Below, in pieces: positions 17,516-25,696 of a stretch of 62,291 nt of DNA. The stretch's first letter is position 1, and every line of letters begins with the position of its first letter. A program made the position numbers and the translations under genes. The notes under the pieces are model-generated. The model saw only the letters and a program-made list of their open reading frames with translations, did not search any database and was not told the origin of the DNA. The DNA comes from Companilactobacillus zhongbaensis (GTDB taxonomy: Bacteria > Bacillota > Bacilli > Lactobacillales > Lactobacillaceae). The DNA is taken from contig NZ_RHOM01000015.1 of the NCBI RefSeq assembly GCF_003946515.1, positions 1 through 62,291 on the forward strand, read 5' to 3'.

Positions 17516-17634
17516 GAAACGAGCTCCGGCACACAGCGGCCTCCGGTTAACACAGGTGGTCGAGGCACGGCTTCGCCGCACCTTGTTCGACCACCCGCGT
17601 TAATCCTTAGCAGCTACCCGTGTGTCTCCGCTCT
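17516..17634 (-). repeat. Repeat C2 (family C, reverse)
   Basis: GAAACGAGCTCCGG, then GCGGCCTCCGGTTAAC against GTTAATCCTTAGCAGCT, with GGTGGTCGAGGCACGG near the tip. It is the reverse orientation of C1, C3 and C4 and lies ahead of the PAP2 gene in a G+T-rich stretch. Confidence 0.9.
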
Positions 17635-17730
17635 CTGTGCTTGCTCTCTTGTATTTTCCCTCTATAATTTATACAATGGGTACTTAGAAAATTATACAAA
17701 TATATTGTTTTTATTTTGGAAGGTAATTTT

Positions 17731-18387
17731 ATGATTTTTAAACACAGAGATGAGCGCGGGGTTTCTTGTTTTGTTTGGTTTTTGTTGTTTATTTTGTTGA
17801 TGTCAGCTGTGTCTTTGCGGGCTAGCTGGTTGTTTGATATTGATGAGATGATCCAGGGGTTGATGGTTATTAAGGCTGGATCGGTTTTTGCTTATTTTTA
17901 TCGATTTGTGGCTTTGTTTGGTAGTCCTGTGGCTGTTTTGATTTTTAGTGCTATTATTGCCGGGGTTTTTATTTTGCAAAGGGAGCGGGTTACTGCTTTG
18001 TGGATTGCCTTTACTATTTTGGGAGGCTATTTCTTGGCTTACTTGATCAAGAATTTGGTTCGCCGGGCTCGGCCGGATCATGATATTGTTGGGGGAGCTT
18101 TTGGTTTTAGTTTTCCTAGTGGACATGTTTTTGGATCGACTATTTTGGTCTTGTTCGTGTTGGGGATCTTGGTTCCGCGGATTGTTGAGTCGGGGAATCG
18201 CTTTTTGATCCGGGTTTTGATGATCATTTGGTTGGTCATTATTGTCTTGTCGCGGATCTATTTGCGGGTTCATTATCCTTCAGATGTTCTTGGCAGCTTG
18301 TTGCTGGCCTTTGGTTGGTGGAATTTCTCGCAGCTGCTTTACTTGCATTTTTATCAAAAAGCTAACAAAGTGTTGAAAGATTCTTAG
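17731..18387 (+). CDS. PAP2-family membrane phosphatase (undecaprenyl-/phosphatidylglycerol-phosphate phosphatase type)
   Basis: 218 residues from the ATG at 17731 (GGAAGG 7 nt upstream; an earlier in-frame ATG lacks this). Five or six helices. All three catalytic motifs are present: KNLVRRARP (KX6RP), PSGH, and SRIYLRVHYPSD (SRX5HX3D). Family members dephosphorylate lipid phosphates at the outer face of the membrane, recycling undecaprenyl carrier or making phosphatidylglycerol. The coding strand is strongly G+T-rich, which leaves a 156-codon open frame on the other strand that is not a gene. It converges on lplA over a shared terminator. Confidence 0.92.
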   Translation: MIFKHRDERGVSCFVWFLLFILLMSAVSLRASWLFDIDEMIQGLMVIKAGSVFAYFYRFVALFGSPVAVLIFSAIIAGVFILQRERVTALWIAFTILGGYFLAYLIKNLVRRARPDHDIVGGAFGFSFPSGHVFGSTILVLFVLGILVPRIVESGNRFLIRVLMIIWLVIIVLSRIYLRVHYPSDVLGSLLLAFGWWNFSQLLYLHFYQKANKVLKDS

Positions 18388-18418
18388 TCAAAAAATTATT
18401 TCAAAATAAAATATTAAA

Positions 18419-18461
18419 AAAGCGATGTGCCGATTTATTTCGGTCGCATCGCTTATTTTTT
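18419..18461. terminator. Bidirectional terminator between the PAP2 gene and lplA
   Basis: AAGCGATGTGCCGA/TCGGTCGCATCGCTT (one mismatch) with A-runs left and T-runs right, serving both convergent genes. Confidence 0.85.
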
Positions 18462-18471
18462 GCATAATTAT

Positions 18472-19497
18472 TTATTTTGATAATAGTAGATCTACTAGTG
18501 GTTTGGCATCAATTTTGCCTAAGTTAGCTGCTAGATCAACTGATTCTAAGGCCTTAGTCAGACCATCTTCATTGAAGTCAGCTCCGGTTAAGGCTTTTTC
18601 GATCAAGTGGATGTCGCCGCCTGTGATGAAGTCACCGTAAATATTGATGTCGGTGATCTGATTGTTTTCTAAGTTGAAGTTGAAGGCTACGGTCCCGATG
18701 TCGAAATGTTTGGAAACATAGTGCGTGAAACCTGGATTTTCACCGTAGTTCCAGGCATCTGTGTCATATTTTCCTTCCAAACGGGAATCGATTATCTTCC
18801 AATCTTCATCAGTTAGCTTGTAAGTTTCGATGTCTTCTAGGGAATCGGCATGGAAGATGCGTTTTAATAATTCTTCTTTGAATTGATCCGCATTCATGCT
18901 CTTGAAAGGTTCGTCTAAGTATTCTTTGATGTTAGTGATACGCTTGTTGACGGACTTAACACCTTTAGATTCTAGTTTGTCTTGTTCAGGAGTTAAGACT
19001 TTGCTGGCAGTATCCATGTCGAGGTCGAACATTAATGTTCCACCGGCAGCATATGAATGACCGACTTTGAACATTGTCATTCCTGAGAATTTCTTGTCAT
19101 CGACTACGATGTCGTTTCTGCCACGCATTTCTACATCTTTGGCACCCATGTCGTGTAGGGCATCGACGATTGGTTGTGCGAAATAGTCGTATTCGCCGAA
19201 GTGGTCGTCGTTATCGATCACGATATTTTCAAAGACTAAGTTACCAAAGTCGTGATAAACAGCACCACCACCGGAAGTTCTTCTAACTAATTGGATCTTT
19301 TTCTCCTTTAAATAGGGGAAATTAACTTCGGCGTAGGCGTTTTGATGAACACCAACAATTACAGATGGGTTATTGATGTACATGATCAATCCGTGACCTG
19401 GCAATTTTAAGTCGTTGACTAAATAATTGTCGAGCGATTGATTAACGATCGCGTTATAAACCGGCTTTCCGTTTCTAGATGTATCGATGAAAAACAT
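18472..19497 (-). CDS. lplA: Lipoate-protein ligase A
   Basis: 341 residues, full length for the two-domain enzyme. The catalytic domain has RRTSGGGAVYHDFGN (lipoyl-AMP loop), NDIVVDDKKFSG with the conserved Lys, and HGTLMFD-like AGGTLMFD. The C-terminal accessory domain starts at about 250. It activates free lipoate with ATP and transfers it to E2 or GcvH proteins. GGGAG precedes the ATG. No E2 subunit gene is nearby, so the target cannot be named. It is probably monocistronic. Confidence 0.93.
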   Translation of the reverse strand: MFFIDTSRNGKPVYNAIVNQSLDNYLVNDLKLPGHGLIMYINNPSVIVGVHQNAYAEVNFPYLKEKKIQLVRRTSGGGAVYHDFGNLVFENIVIDNDDHFGEYDYFAQPIVDALHDMGAKDVEMRGRNDIVVDDKKFSGMTMFKVGHSYAAGGTLMFDLDMDTASKVLTPEQDKLESKGVKSVNKRITNIKEYLDEPFKSMNADQFKEELLKRIFHADSLEDIETYKLTDEDWKIIDSRLEGKYDTDAWNYGENPGFTHYVSKHFDIGTVAFNFNLENNQITDINIYGDFITGGDIHLIEKALTGADFNEDGLTKALESVDLAANLGKIDAKPLVDLLLSK

Positions 19498-19560
19498 ACA
19501 AACACTCCCTCTTAAATTGACATGGTTTCATTGTAAGCCATTTCACCGAAAATCCAAAAC

Positions 19561-20208
19561 CTAAACGTTTGGCGTTAAAGCTTTAACGATTGCATCAATT
19601 GTATGCTCTAACTCGACTTTTTCATCGAATTTCATATCGGGGAAGATCAAGTAATGCTCAGCAACATAGCCAAAATAAGCTGAAAAAATCGTTCTCCAAA
19701 TTTCACTGTTCATCCAATCGATCATCAAGTTCCGCTTTTTCAAGTCATTTAAGACGTCATTGAAACTCTTGATGTATTGATAAGGAACAGCCTTGACCAT
19801 TTTGTCACGGATTCGCAAGTCATAAATGAATTCATCGACAAAAATTTTGATCACATCGACGTTTTCCTTAACAAAAATATTGCGGTTGTGAATTAAAGCC
19901 GAAATGAAATCATGAAGGGATTCATAACGTATTTGCAAAGTTTCTTCCGAAAACTCATTAACTAGTTGAGGCAGGATGTTACGAGAGAGGGGATTTAAAA
20001 TCGAAAAAAGCAGTTCTTCTTTATTTTTGAATTTTTTAAAAATACTACCTTCAGAAACGCCGGCGTTTTCGGCAATTTCTTTAGTACTAGTGTTGGCGTA
20101 GCCTTTTTTGGAAAAAAGCTCGATTGCCGATTTGAAGATCTTTAGTTGTTTTTCAGTCAATCCATGAGTCTCAGGAGAGTTTTCGTAAATACTAATAATG
20201 TTATGCAT
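19561..20208 (-). CDS. TetR/AcrR-family transcriptional regulator
   Basis: 215 residues from the ATG at 20208 (AAGGG 8 nt upstream; a GTG three codons earlier is less well placed). N-terminal helix-turn-helix STKEIAENAGVSEGSIFKKF (about 46-65), then an all-helical ligand domain. It lies immediately downstream of a small membrane protein gene on the same strand with a terminator between. The perfect dyad GTGAGTACTCAC upstream of that gene is a candidate operator. The ligand is unknown. Confidence 0.87.
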   Translation of the reverse strand: MHNIISIYENSPETHGLTEKQLKIFKSAIELFSKKGYANTSTKEIAENAGVSEGSIFKKFKNKEELLFSILNPLSRNILPQLVNEFSEETLQIRYESLHDFISALIHNRNIFVKENVDVIKIFVDEFIYDLRIRDKMVKAVPYQYIKSFNDVLNDLKKRNLMIDWMNSEIWRTIFSAYFGYVAEHYLIFPDMKFDEKVELEHTIDAIVKALTPNV

Positions 20209-20252
20209 GATGAACACCCTTTCACAAGTAATACTTCTATTTTAAAACAAAA

Positions 20253-20288
20253 AAGGTCAAATAGCCCGCGTTATTGGCTATTTAACCT
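20253..20288 (-). terminator. Terminator of the small membrane protein gene
   Basis: AGGTCAAATAGCC/GGCTATTTAACCT with one mismatch, followed on the minus strand by TTTTTTG. Confidence 0.75.
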
Positions 20289-20314
20289 AGTAGGAAAAAT
20301 GAAAAGTGTAGAAA

Positions 20315-20596
20315 CTATGCTTCGTGAGTATTATGACTAGACTTGTCGATGCCGTGGTATCCAATGTAAAATTGGATAGCAGCTACAATAATATTAATGT
20401 AGTTGAGGGCATTGAACCAAGTGTCGATGCCGCCGACTTTCGTTGCAGCAAAGTATACCCAGAAACCAACGACGATCGCAACGACGTTGATCCAAGCAAA
20501 AGTCTTTTCAAGGTTTGAGTTATCCATTACAAACCACATCCAGATAACATTGATTACAAACCAAACTGCCAAAATCCAAAACATTGTCGTAAACAT
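20315..20596 (-). CDS. Small three-helix membrane protein of unknown function
   Basis: 93 residues from the ATG at 20596 (GAGG 9 nt upstream). Three hydrophobic helices rich in Trp, Ile and Val (about 2-22, 31-50, 58-77) and a His/Lys-rich C-terminal tail. The layout recalls PnuC/SemiSWEET-sized or stress-type small membrane proteins, but I do not recognise the family. It is transcribed toward the TetR gene and has the dyad GTGAGTACTCAC about 45 bp before its start codon, which suggests regulation by that protein. Confidence 0.75.
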   Translation of the reverse strand: MFTTMFWILAVWFVINVIWMWFVMDNSNLEKTFAWINVVAIVVGFWVYFAATKVGGIDTWFNALNYINIIVAAIQFYIGYHGIDKSSHNTHEA

Positions 20597-20640
20597 AATA
20601 ACCAACCTCTATTCTATATAATTTCTAAAAAATGTTGCGG

Positions 20641-20652
20641 GTGAGTACTCAC
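20641..20652. promoter_or_regulatory. Perfect 12-bp dyad, candidate TetR operator
   Basis: GTGAGTACTCAC is a perfect palindrome upstream of the small membrane protein gene; TetR-family operators are typically this kind of dyad. A looser TTCACAAGTAATACTTCT lies just ahead of the TetR gene. Confidence 0.45.
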
Positions 20653-20788
20653 TATCTCATCTGCAACTTAAATATAACACTATCAGAGACGATGTCAATA
20701 ATATATTTAATATTTTTGTACTAAAAAATAATCAAGTTTAAAATTAACAACATAATAATTATATCAAAACAAAACAAAGGAGATAACC

Positions 20789-21277
20789 ATGGCAAAAACA
20801 GCCCAAGTACTATTAGTGATGGACATGCAAAAAGGCTTTTCCGACGCCTATCATTTCAATGAATTAGTCGAGAAAATCAACCAACGGATCGAGGAATATC
20901 AAGAAGTAGGTGCACCAGTGATCTTCATCCAGCATACCGAAAAAGGATTATTGCCAGGCAGTAAAGAGTGGCAATTAGCAGACGAACTACTAGCAACGCC
21001 AGAAGACATGACCGTGCAAAAAACACACTTGAATGCTTTTTACAAAACAGAGCTCAACGACTTATTAACGGATAATGATCTAAATCAGCTAGAGATCTGT
21101 GGCTTGCAGACGGAATACTGCGTCAACGCGACGATCACCATGGCACACGGTTTAGGCTATGACCTATACATGCAGCCGGAAATGACGACGACATATGACA
21201 ATGAATTCATGACAGCATCCGAGACAATCACCTTTTTTGAGGATATTTGGGGCAGTAATTTCTTGACATTTATATAA
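20789..21277 (+). CDS. Isochorismatase-family cysteine hydrolase
   Basis: 162 residues with the nicotinamidase/isochorismatase fold. The likely catalytic triad is D12 (LLVMDMQKGF), K78 (VQKTHLNAF) and C111 (GLQTEYCVNAT), and the cis-peptide region before the Cys is conserved. Short members like this one hydrolyse amides or are of unknown substrate; nicotinamidase proper is usually longer and has metal-binding His residues that I do not see. AAAGGAG precedes the ATG. It is a single-gene unit. Confidence 0.88.
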   Translation: MAKTAQVLLVMDMQKGFSDAYHFNELVEKINQRIEEYQEVGAPVIFIQHTEKGLLPGSKEWQLADELLATPEDMTVQKTHLNAFYKTELNDLLTDNDLNQLEICGLQTEYCVNATITMAHGLGYDLYMQPEMTTTYDNEFMTASETITFFEDIWGSNFLTFI

Positions 21278-21394
21278 TAATATTTTTAAGAATATATATG
21301 TTATGAACATATTTTGTGCAATTACCATTTCAGGGGACTATAATAGAATCTGTGGGAGTCTAGTCTTTCGAATCTAATGAAAGGTAGCGAAAAT

Positions 21395-21928
21395 ATGCAG
21401 GGATATAAAAATTCAGCAGATCTGATCGAACACTTGAAAGAGAGCTATCAAAAGTTCATCAGTGAATATGAGGGAATTTCTGACAGCGATGCCGACGACA
21501 GAATCGATCAAGTCGACAAAACTCCACGTGAAATGTTGTCATATCAAGTAGGTTGGATCCACATGATCCTCTCCTGGGAAAAAGCCGAGGAAAGCGGACA
21601 AGAGATAACCACTCCAACGCCAGGATACAAATGGGATCAAATGAGACAACTGTATGACGACTTCAACGTCAAGTATGGCAGCGAAGGTCTGCAAAAAGAG
21701 GAACAAGAATTAGGTCGAGTAGTAAAAGAGCTACTAGAATGGGTCGATAAGATGCCAGAAGATGAGCTGTTCCAACCGGGCCAAAGAAAATGGGCTACGA
21801 CCAAAGCAATGTGGCCAGTTTCCAAATGGATCCGGATCAACGCCATCTCGCCTTTTACTAACTACAGCCGCCAAGTTCGCAAGTGGAAGAACTTCACTAC
21901 GAGAAAGAGCGAGGCGCAAAACGCCTAA
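21395..21928 (+). CDS. ClbS/DfsB-like four-helix protein (DUF1706)
   Basis: 177 residues from the ATG at 21395 (AAAGG upstream; an ATG at 21377 has no ribosome site). The sequence has the family features: N-terminal YKNSADLIEHL, TPREMLSYQVGWIHMILSWE, and a late KWIRINAISPFTNYSRQVRKW segment. The fold is DinB-like. ClbS protects E. coli from colibactin, but most members have no proven substrate and no genotoxin genes are nearby. A -10 TATAAT lies at about 21339. It ends just before a strong terminator. Confidence 0.8.
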   Translation: MQGYKNSADLIEHLKESYQKFISEYEGISDSDADDRIDQVDKTPREMLSYQVGWIHMILSWEKAEESGQEITTPTPGYKWDQMRQLYDDFNVKYGSEGLQKEEQELGRVVKELLEWVDKMPEDELFQPGQRKWATTKAMWPVSKWIRINAISPFTNYSRQVRKWKNFTTRKSEAQNA

Positions 21929-21939
21929 TTATTAATATA

Positions 21940-21976
21940 AAAAAAGCCGAAACGGGTTGTGTTTCGGCTTTTTTGA
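21940..21976 (+). terminator. Terminator of the ClbS/DfsB-like gene
   Basis: AAAAAGCCGAAAC/GTTTCGGCTTTTTT. A GGTTTT-rich simple tract (21976-22040) and repeat A3 follow directly. Confidence 0.9.
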
Positions 21977-22040
21977 TTGGTTTTGGTTTTTGGTTTTGGT
22001 TTTGGTTTTGATTTTTGGTTTTGATTTTTGGTTTTGTGTT
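21976..22040 (+). repeat. GGTTTT/GATTTTTG simple repeat tract
   Basis: Low-complexity run of TTTTGG and TTTTGAT units between the terminator and A3, the mirror of the TCAAAA tract at 17330. Non-coding. Confidence 0.75.
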
Positions 22041-22074
22041 TGATGATGTTTTCGGAAGGATGATGGGTGGAGGC

Positions 22075-22300
22075 TGGTTCCCGGTTCTGGTGGGGTTCCG
22101 GGAATTGCGCCGTGGAACGCTGCGGTCCAACTTTGAGCTATCCAAGGAAACCCGCCTTGGACATCTCAAAGCTTGACCTTTTCGTAAGCACGGCCCACGC
22201 CGTGCAAACGAAAATTTCGCGGCTTACGGCGAATTCCCTCCACCCCACCAGAACCTAATTGGGAGCAAAATCCAAATTTTTGTGGGGGTTACGGTACTTA
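22075..22300 (-). repeat. Repeat A3 (family A, reverse)
   Basis: Outer stem CCGGTTCTGGTGGGGTTCCG with the partner ending CCACCCCACCAGAACC, closing stem GCTGCGG/CGCGGC, hairpin 2 arms CCAAGG/CCTTGG, hairpin 1 of the TTCGTAAGCACGGC type (same alleles as A2). It ends in ACGGTACTTA. The GTTCACTGCC end is altered to GGTTCCCGG. This fills the gap 21929-22504. Confidence 0.9.
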
Positions 22301-22504
22301 TTTTTACAGTAGAATACTGCTTTGGTTAGTTTGGATTCGTACTTCTTTTTCGGTGTCTTACAATTTTTATCTGGTTTTTATCTTGTTGATTTTTGTTTGT
22401 TCTATCATCGGTTGCTATTTTATGATTGTTAAGATGTTCTTGATATGAATATAATTTTTCCTTTCTCAATGTTTAACTTAAACGGTAAGACAAGAAAATA
22501 ATGA

Positions 22505-22545
22505 AAAAAGCTACGTTCTCGTTTTTTGGAGATCGTAGCTTTTGT
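22505..22545 (-). terminator. Terminator of padA
   Basis: AAAAGCTACGTTCTC/GGAGATCGTAGCTTTT; on the minus strand TTTTTTCATT follows. Confidence 0.75.
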
Positions 22546-22590
22546 TGTTGATATTTAATTTATCATTATTTGTTATCTGGGGGGAAGGAG

Positions 22591-23136
<546 letters not shown>

Positions 23137-23159
23137 TCATCTTTTTAAGGTAATTATTA

Positions 23160-23179
23160 ACATGTAAATAATTACATGT
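23160..23179. promoter_or_regulatory. PadR operator
   Basis: ACATGTAAATAATTACATGT is an 8+8 bp dyad in the padA-padR spacer. It matches the ATGTAA...TTACAT site known for PadR of lactic acid bacteria and bacilli. Confidence 0.85.
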
Positions 23180-23239
23180 TTTTGTTTACTGGATTAGAGT
23201 ATACTCATCACAAAGCAAAGTCAAGGGAGCAATTTAAAA

Positions 23240-23767
23240 ATGGCACAAAAAAATAGACTCCAATTCATAATCCTAGGATTGCTAAACATAGAGTCTAAAA
23301 CTGGCTACGACCTAACCAAGGCCTTCGACAGTGACATCGGAGAATTTTGGACCGCCAACCATAGTCAAATATATCCGCTACTAAAAAAGATGGAACAAGA
23401 GCAACTAATAACCCACCACGAAATTCAAGCCGGTCCCAAACTAGTAAAGAAAAGTTACGACATTACCCCCAACGGAAAAGAACTCTTCGAAAAATGGCTA
23501 AAAGAACCCTCAGAAGCAGACAATAGTCACGATGAATTCATCTTAAAGCTATACTTCATCGACAGCAAAACCTCACCACTACTACCAGAAATGATCAACG
23601 AACAAAAACAAGCCCGTCAAGAAAAATTAAACCACCTAAAACAACAAATGAAAGATAAATTTCCCACCGAAAAGACTAAACAAAATCAAAACGGACATTA
23701 TAACGTCCTAAAACACGCCATTCAAAGAGAAAATGATTACCTAAAATGGTTGGATGAAATTAAGTAG
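23240..23767 (+). CDS. padR: PadR, phenolic-acid-responsive repressor
   Basis: 175 residues. Winged-helix N-terminal half (IILGLLNIESKTGYDLTKAF, then SQIYPLLKKMEQEQLI) and C-terminal coiled-coil dimerisation helices (about 95-170). In this family phenolate ligands release the repressor from the padA promoter. It diverges from padA with the operator between. The coding strand is A+C-rich, with CTA, ATA and ACC codons, in keeping with the forward repeat B5 downstream. Confidence 0.95.
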   Translation: MAQKNRLQFIILGLLNIESKTGYDLTKAFDSDIGEFWTANHSQIYPLLKKMEQEQLITHHEIQAGPKLVKKSYDITPNGKELFEKWLKEPSEADNSHDEFILKLYFIDSKTSPLLPEMINEQKQARQEKLNHLKQQMKDKFPTEKTKQNQNGHYNVLKHAIQRENDYLKWLDEIK

Positions 23768-23775
23768 AAATATCA

Positions 23776-23812
23776 AAAAGAGACTAATTCACACGAATTA
23801 GTCCCTTTGCAT
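23776..23812 (+). terminator. Terminator of padR
   Basis: AAAGAGACTAATTC/GAATTAGTCCCTTT with a 4-nt loop; the T-run after it is short (GCATTTTC). Confidence 0.55.
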
Positions 23813-23895
23813 TTTCTAAGTGAACGAACAGTATCAAGATAGACGAATAGTAAACAATCAATAAAAATGAATAAGGGGCTTGATCTTGATTTTGA

Positions 23896-24189
23896 ACTTA
23901 CTAACCAATGTAGAAATTGAGATAGACCACAAAAACTAGGACGCGCACGCAGTGCCAACTTGATCAAAAAAGATCGGTCCCAATCAAAAAAAGGAGGGGT
24001 TATGATTACCTCTATCTAGACGGAGGGGCCCGGGGATACAGTCCTCAGCCGCCAAATTCTTGTTAGCGGTTTACCGCTTACAAGAAGGCTCGTATTGGAG
24101 ATGTCCGGGTGAACTTCCCGGATAGCTTCAATCGATGCCGGCAGCGTTCCAGTAGCTGTATCCCCGGGCCCCGGAGTCGGCAGTGAACC
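23896..24189 (+). repeat. Repeat B5 (family B, forward)
   Basis: Distal flank (AACTTACTAACCAATGTAGA, GAGATAGACCAC) from 23896, core from TATCTAGACGGAGGGGCCCG to CCCCGGAGTCGGCAGTGAACC. Closing stem GCCGCC/GGCAGC, hairpin 1 of the CTTGTTAGCGG type, hairpin 2 arms CCGGG/CCCGG with ATTGGAG/CTTCAAT. The shared right flank continues to ACTCTCACACCTC (about 24293). This fills the gap 23813-24295. Confidence 0.92.
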
Positions 24190-24295
24190 ACCTCAACACA
24201 AACTACTACCACCATCCAAATAACCACCCAAAATCACAAACGTCCAACCAAGCAAAATGCTTCTCGTCTGCCAAAAACTCTCACACCTCTAGGGT

Positions 24296-24331
24296 ATAAA
24301 AAAAGCTTCTGATCAAAATACAATCAGAAGC
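24296..24331 (-). terminator. Terminator of the SLC13-type permease gene
   Basis: GCTTCTGAT/ATCAGAAGC, followed on the minus strand by TTTTTTTTATAC. Confidence 0.8.
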
Positions 24332-24339
24332 AATTAAAT

Positions 24340-25449
24340 CTAAGTAGGAATAATATCAATCAAGAAAAATCCAATAACACCAAGCAAAATCAGTAAACTA
24401 AAGTTAATAACCGAAAATGCGGCCATATACTTACCAACATTCTCCTTAAAGTAAAACCGATACTGCTTAAAAGCAAGCAAGTTAGCCAAAGAACCAACCA
24501 CAGTACCCAAACCACCAATATTAGTACCAAGAAAAATAGCATGAATATAGTTAGAAAACTTAGAAACCAAAATAGTAGTAGGAACATTACTAATAAATTG
24601 CGAAGTAATGATCGAAGTAAGGTAAGTACCAGTCTTCGTCTGGATCAAACCAGACAAATGGTTAACGATCGAAGGATCTCGGTTGATGTTACCAACGGCG
24701 ATGAAGAAACACATAAAGATCAGCACGATGGAATAATCAACTACTTGTAAAATTTTTGGATTGATGAAAACTACTAGTAACAAAGCGGCTACTAGTGATG
24801 ACCAAATTGGGATAACTGAGAAAATTCCTAAGAAAATCACGATGGTTACCATCAAAGTTAGTGTCAAATGTGGCATGTTGAGCTCAACGGAAGGAAGCTT
24901 GTGGAGCTCGATTTTTGTTTTTTTAAAAAATCTAGTTACGATGAAGACTACGATGAAGTTGATGATCGTAATTGGCGTTGACATAACGAAGAATTGACTG
25001 ATGCTCAAATTGAAATGTGTCAAGATGAACAAGTTATGCGTATTACCAAACGGCGTGAAAATACTACCGAGGTTTGCCGCTAATGTGATCAAGATCACCG
25101 GATAGATCGGATTGATCTTCAGGCTCTTGGTGATCTTATAAAAAAGCGGAACTAACGTTAAGATCGTAACATCGTTAGTCAAAAACATCGCGCCGAAAAA
25201 CGATAAACTACCTAACATAAACATTAGTTGTTGAGTCGTTTTGGCGCTTCTAGTTAAATAAGCTGCATAGTACTTAAGTAAATCAAGGTAATCATAAATC
25301 TGGATAATTATCATCATTGAAAGCAATGAGGTAATAGTTTTCCAGTTAATATCTGAAAGCTGTGGCGGACTGATAAAAGATGTAATGATCGCGGCCGCAC
25401 CAGCGATCCACAGCACCTTGTCCGAGAAAACTCGTTTTAAGACATTCAT
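24340..25449 (-). CDS. SLC13/DASS-type anion permease (ion transporter superfamily)
   Basis: 369 residues, about 10 helices. Two internal repeats each contain the family's hairpin motifs: MFLTNDVTILTLVPL and NLGSIFTPFGNTHNLFI in the first half, ISNVPTTILVSKFS and GTNIGGLGTVVGSLANLLAF in the second. Such carriers move dicarboxylates, citrate, sulfate or arsenite with cations. The protein is shorter than typical 420-480-residue members; substrate unknown. GGGGAAG precedes the ATG. The 3' half is A+C-rich on the plus strand near B5. Confidence 0.85.
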   Translation of the reverse strand: MNVLKRVFSDKVLWIAGAAAIITSFISPPQLSDINWKTITSLLSMMIIIQIYDYLDLLKYYAAYLTRSAKTTQQLMFMLGSLSFFGAMFLTNDVTILTLVPLFYKITKSLKINPIYPVILITLAANLGSIFTPFGNTHNLFILTHFNLSISQFFVMSTPITIINFIVVFIVTRFFKKTKIELHKLPSVELNMPHLTLTLMVTIVIFLGIFSVIPIWSSLVAALLLVVFINPKILQVVDYSIVLIFMCFFIAVGNINRDPSIVNHLSGLIQTKTGTYLTSIITSQFISNVPTTILVSKFSNYIHAIFLGTNIGGLGTVVGSLANLLAFKQYRFYFKENVGKYMAAFSVINFSLLILLGVIGFFLIDIIPT

Positions 25450-25640
25450 ATATGCTCTTCCCCTAGGAAATTAACCCATAAATAATATTAAACTTTAAAA
25501 AAACGCATTAAGTATATTATACATAATGATATTGATTTTTATTTATAAAAATATGTGGAATTAGTCCACCGTTCATTGTGAACTTTGAAAGCCACAGGGT
25601 CAACATACACAATGGAATAATTTTAATAAAAATGGTTGGT

Positions 25641-25675
25641 AAAAAAAGAAGCTGTCAAAATGACAACTTCTTTTT
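25641..25675 (-). terminator. Terminator of the GlpT-like gene
   Basis: AAAAAGAAGCTGTCA/TGACAACTTCTTTTT around AAA, T-rich on both sides. The 247-bp gap to 25449 shows nothing else. Confidence 0.85.
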
Positions 25676-25696
25676 GTGGAAAATGACTAAATGGAT

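Noticed and set aside
17803-18273. 156-codon frame opposite the PAP2 gene
   Set aside because: Same cause: extreme strand skew removes stops. The composition (Asn, Gln and Ser-rich) is not protein-like and no start signal is present.
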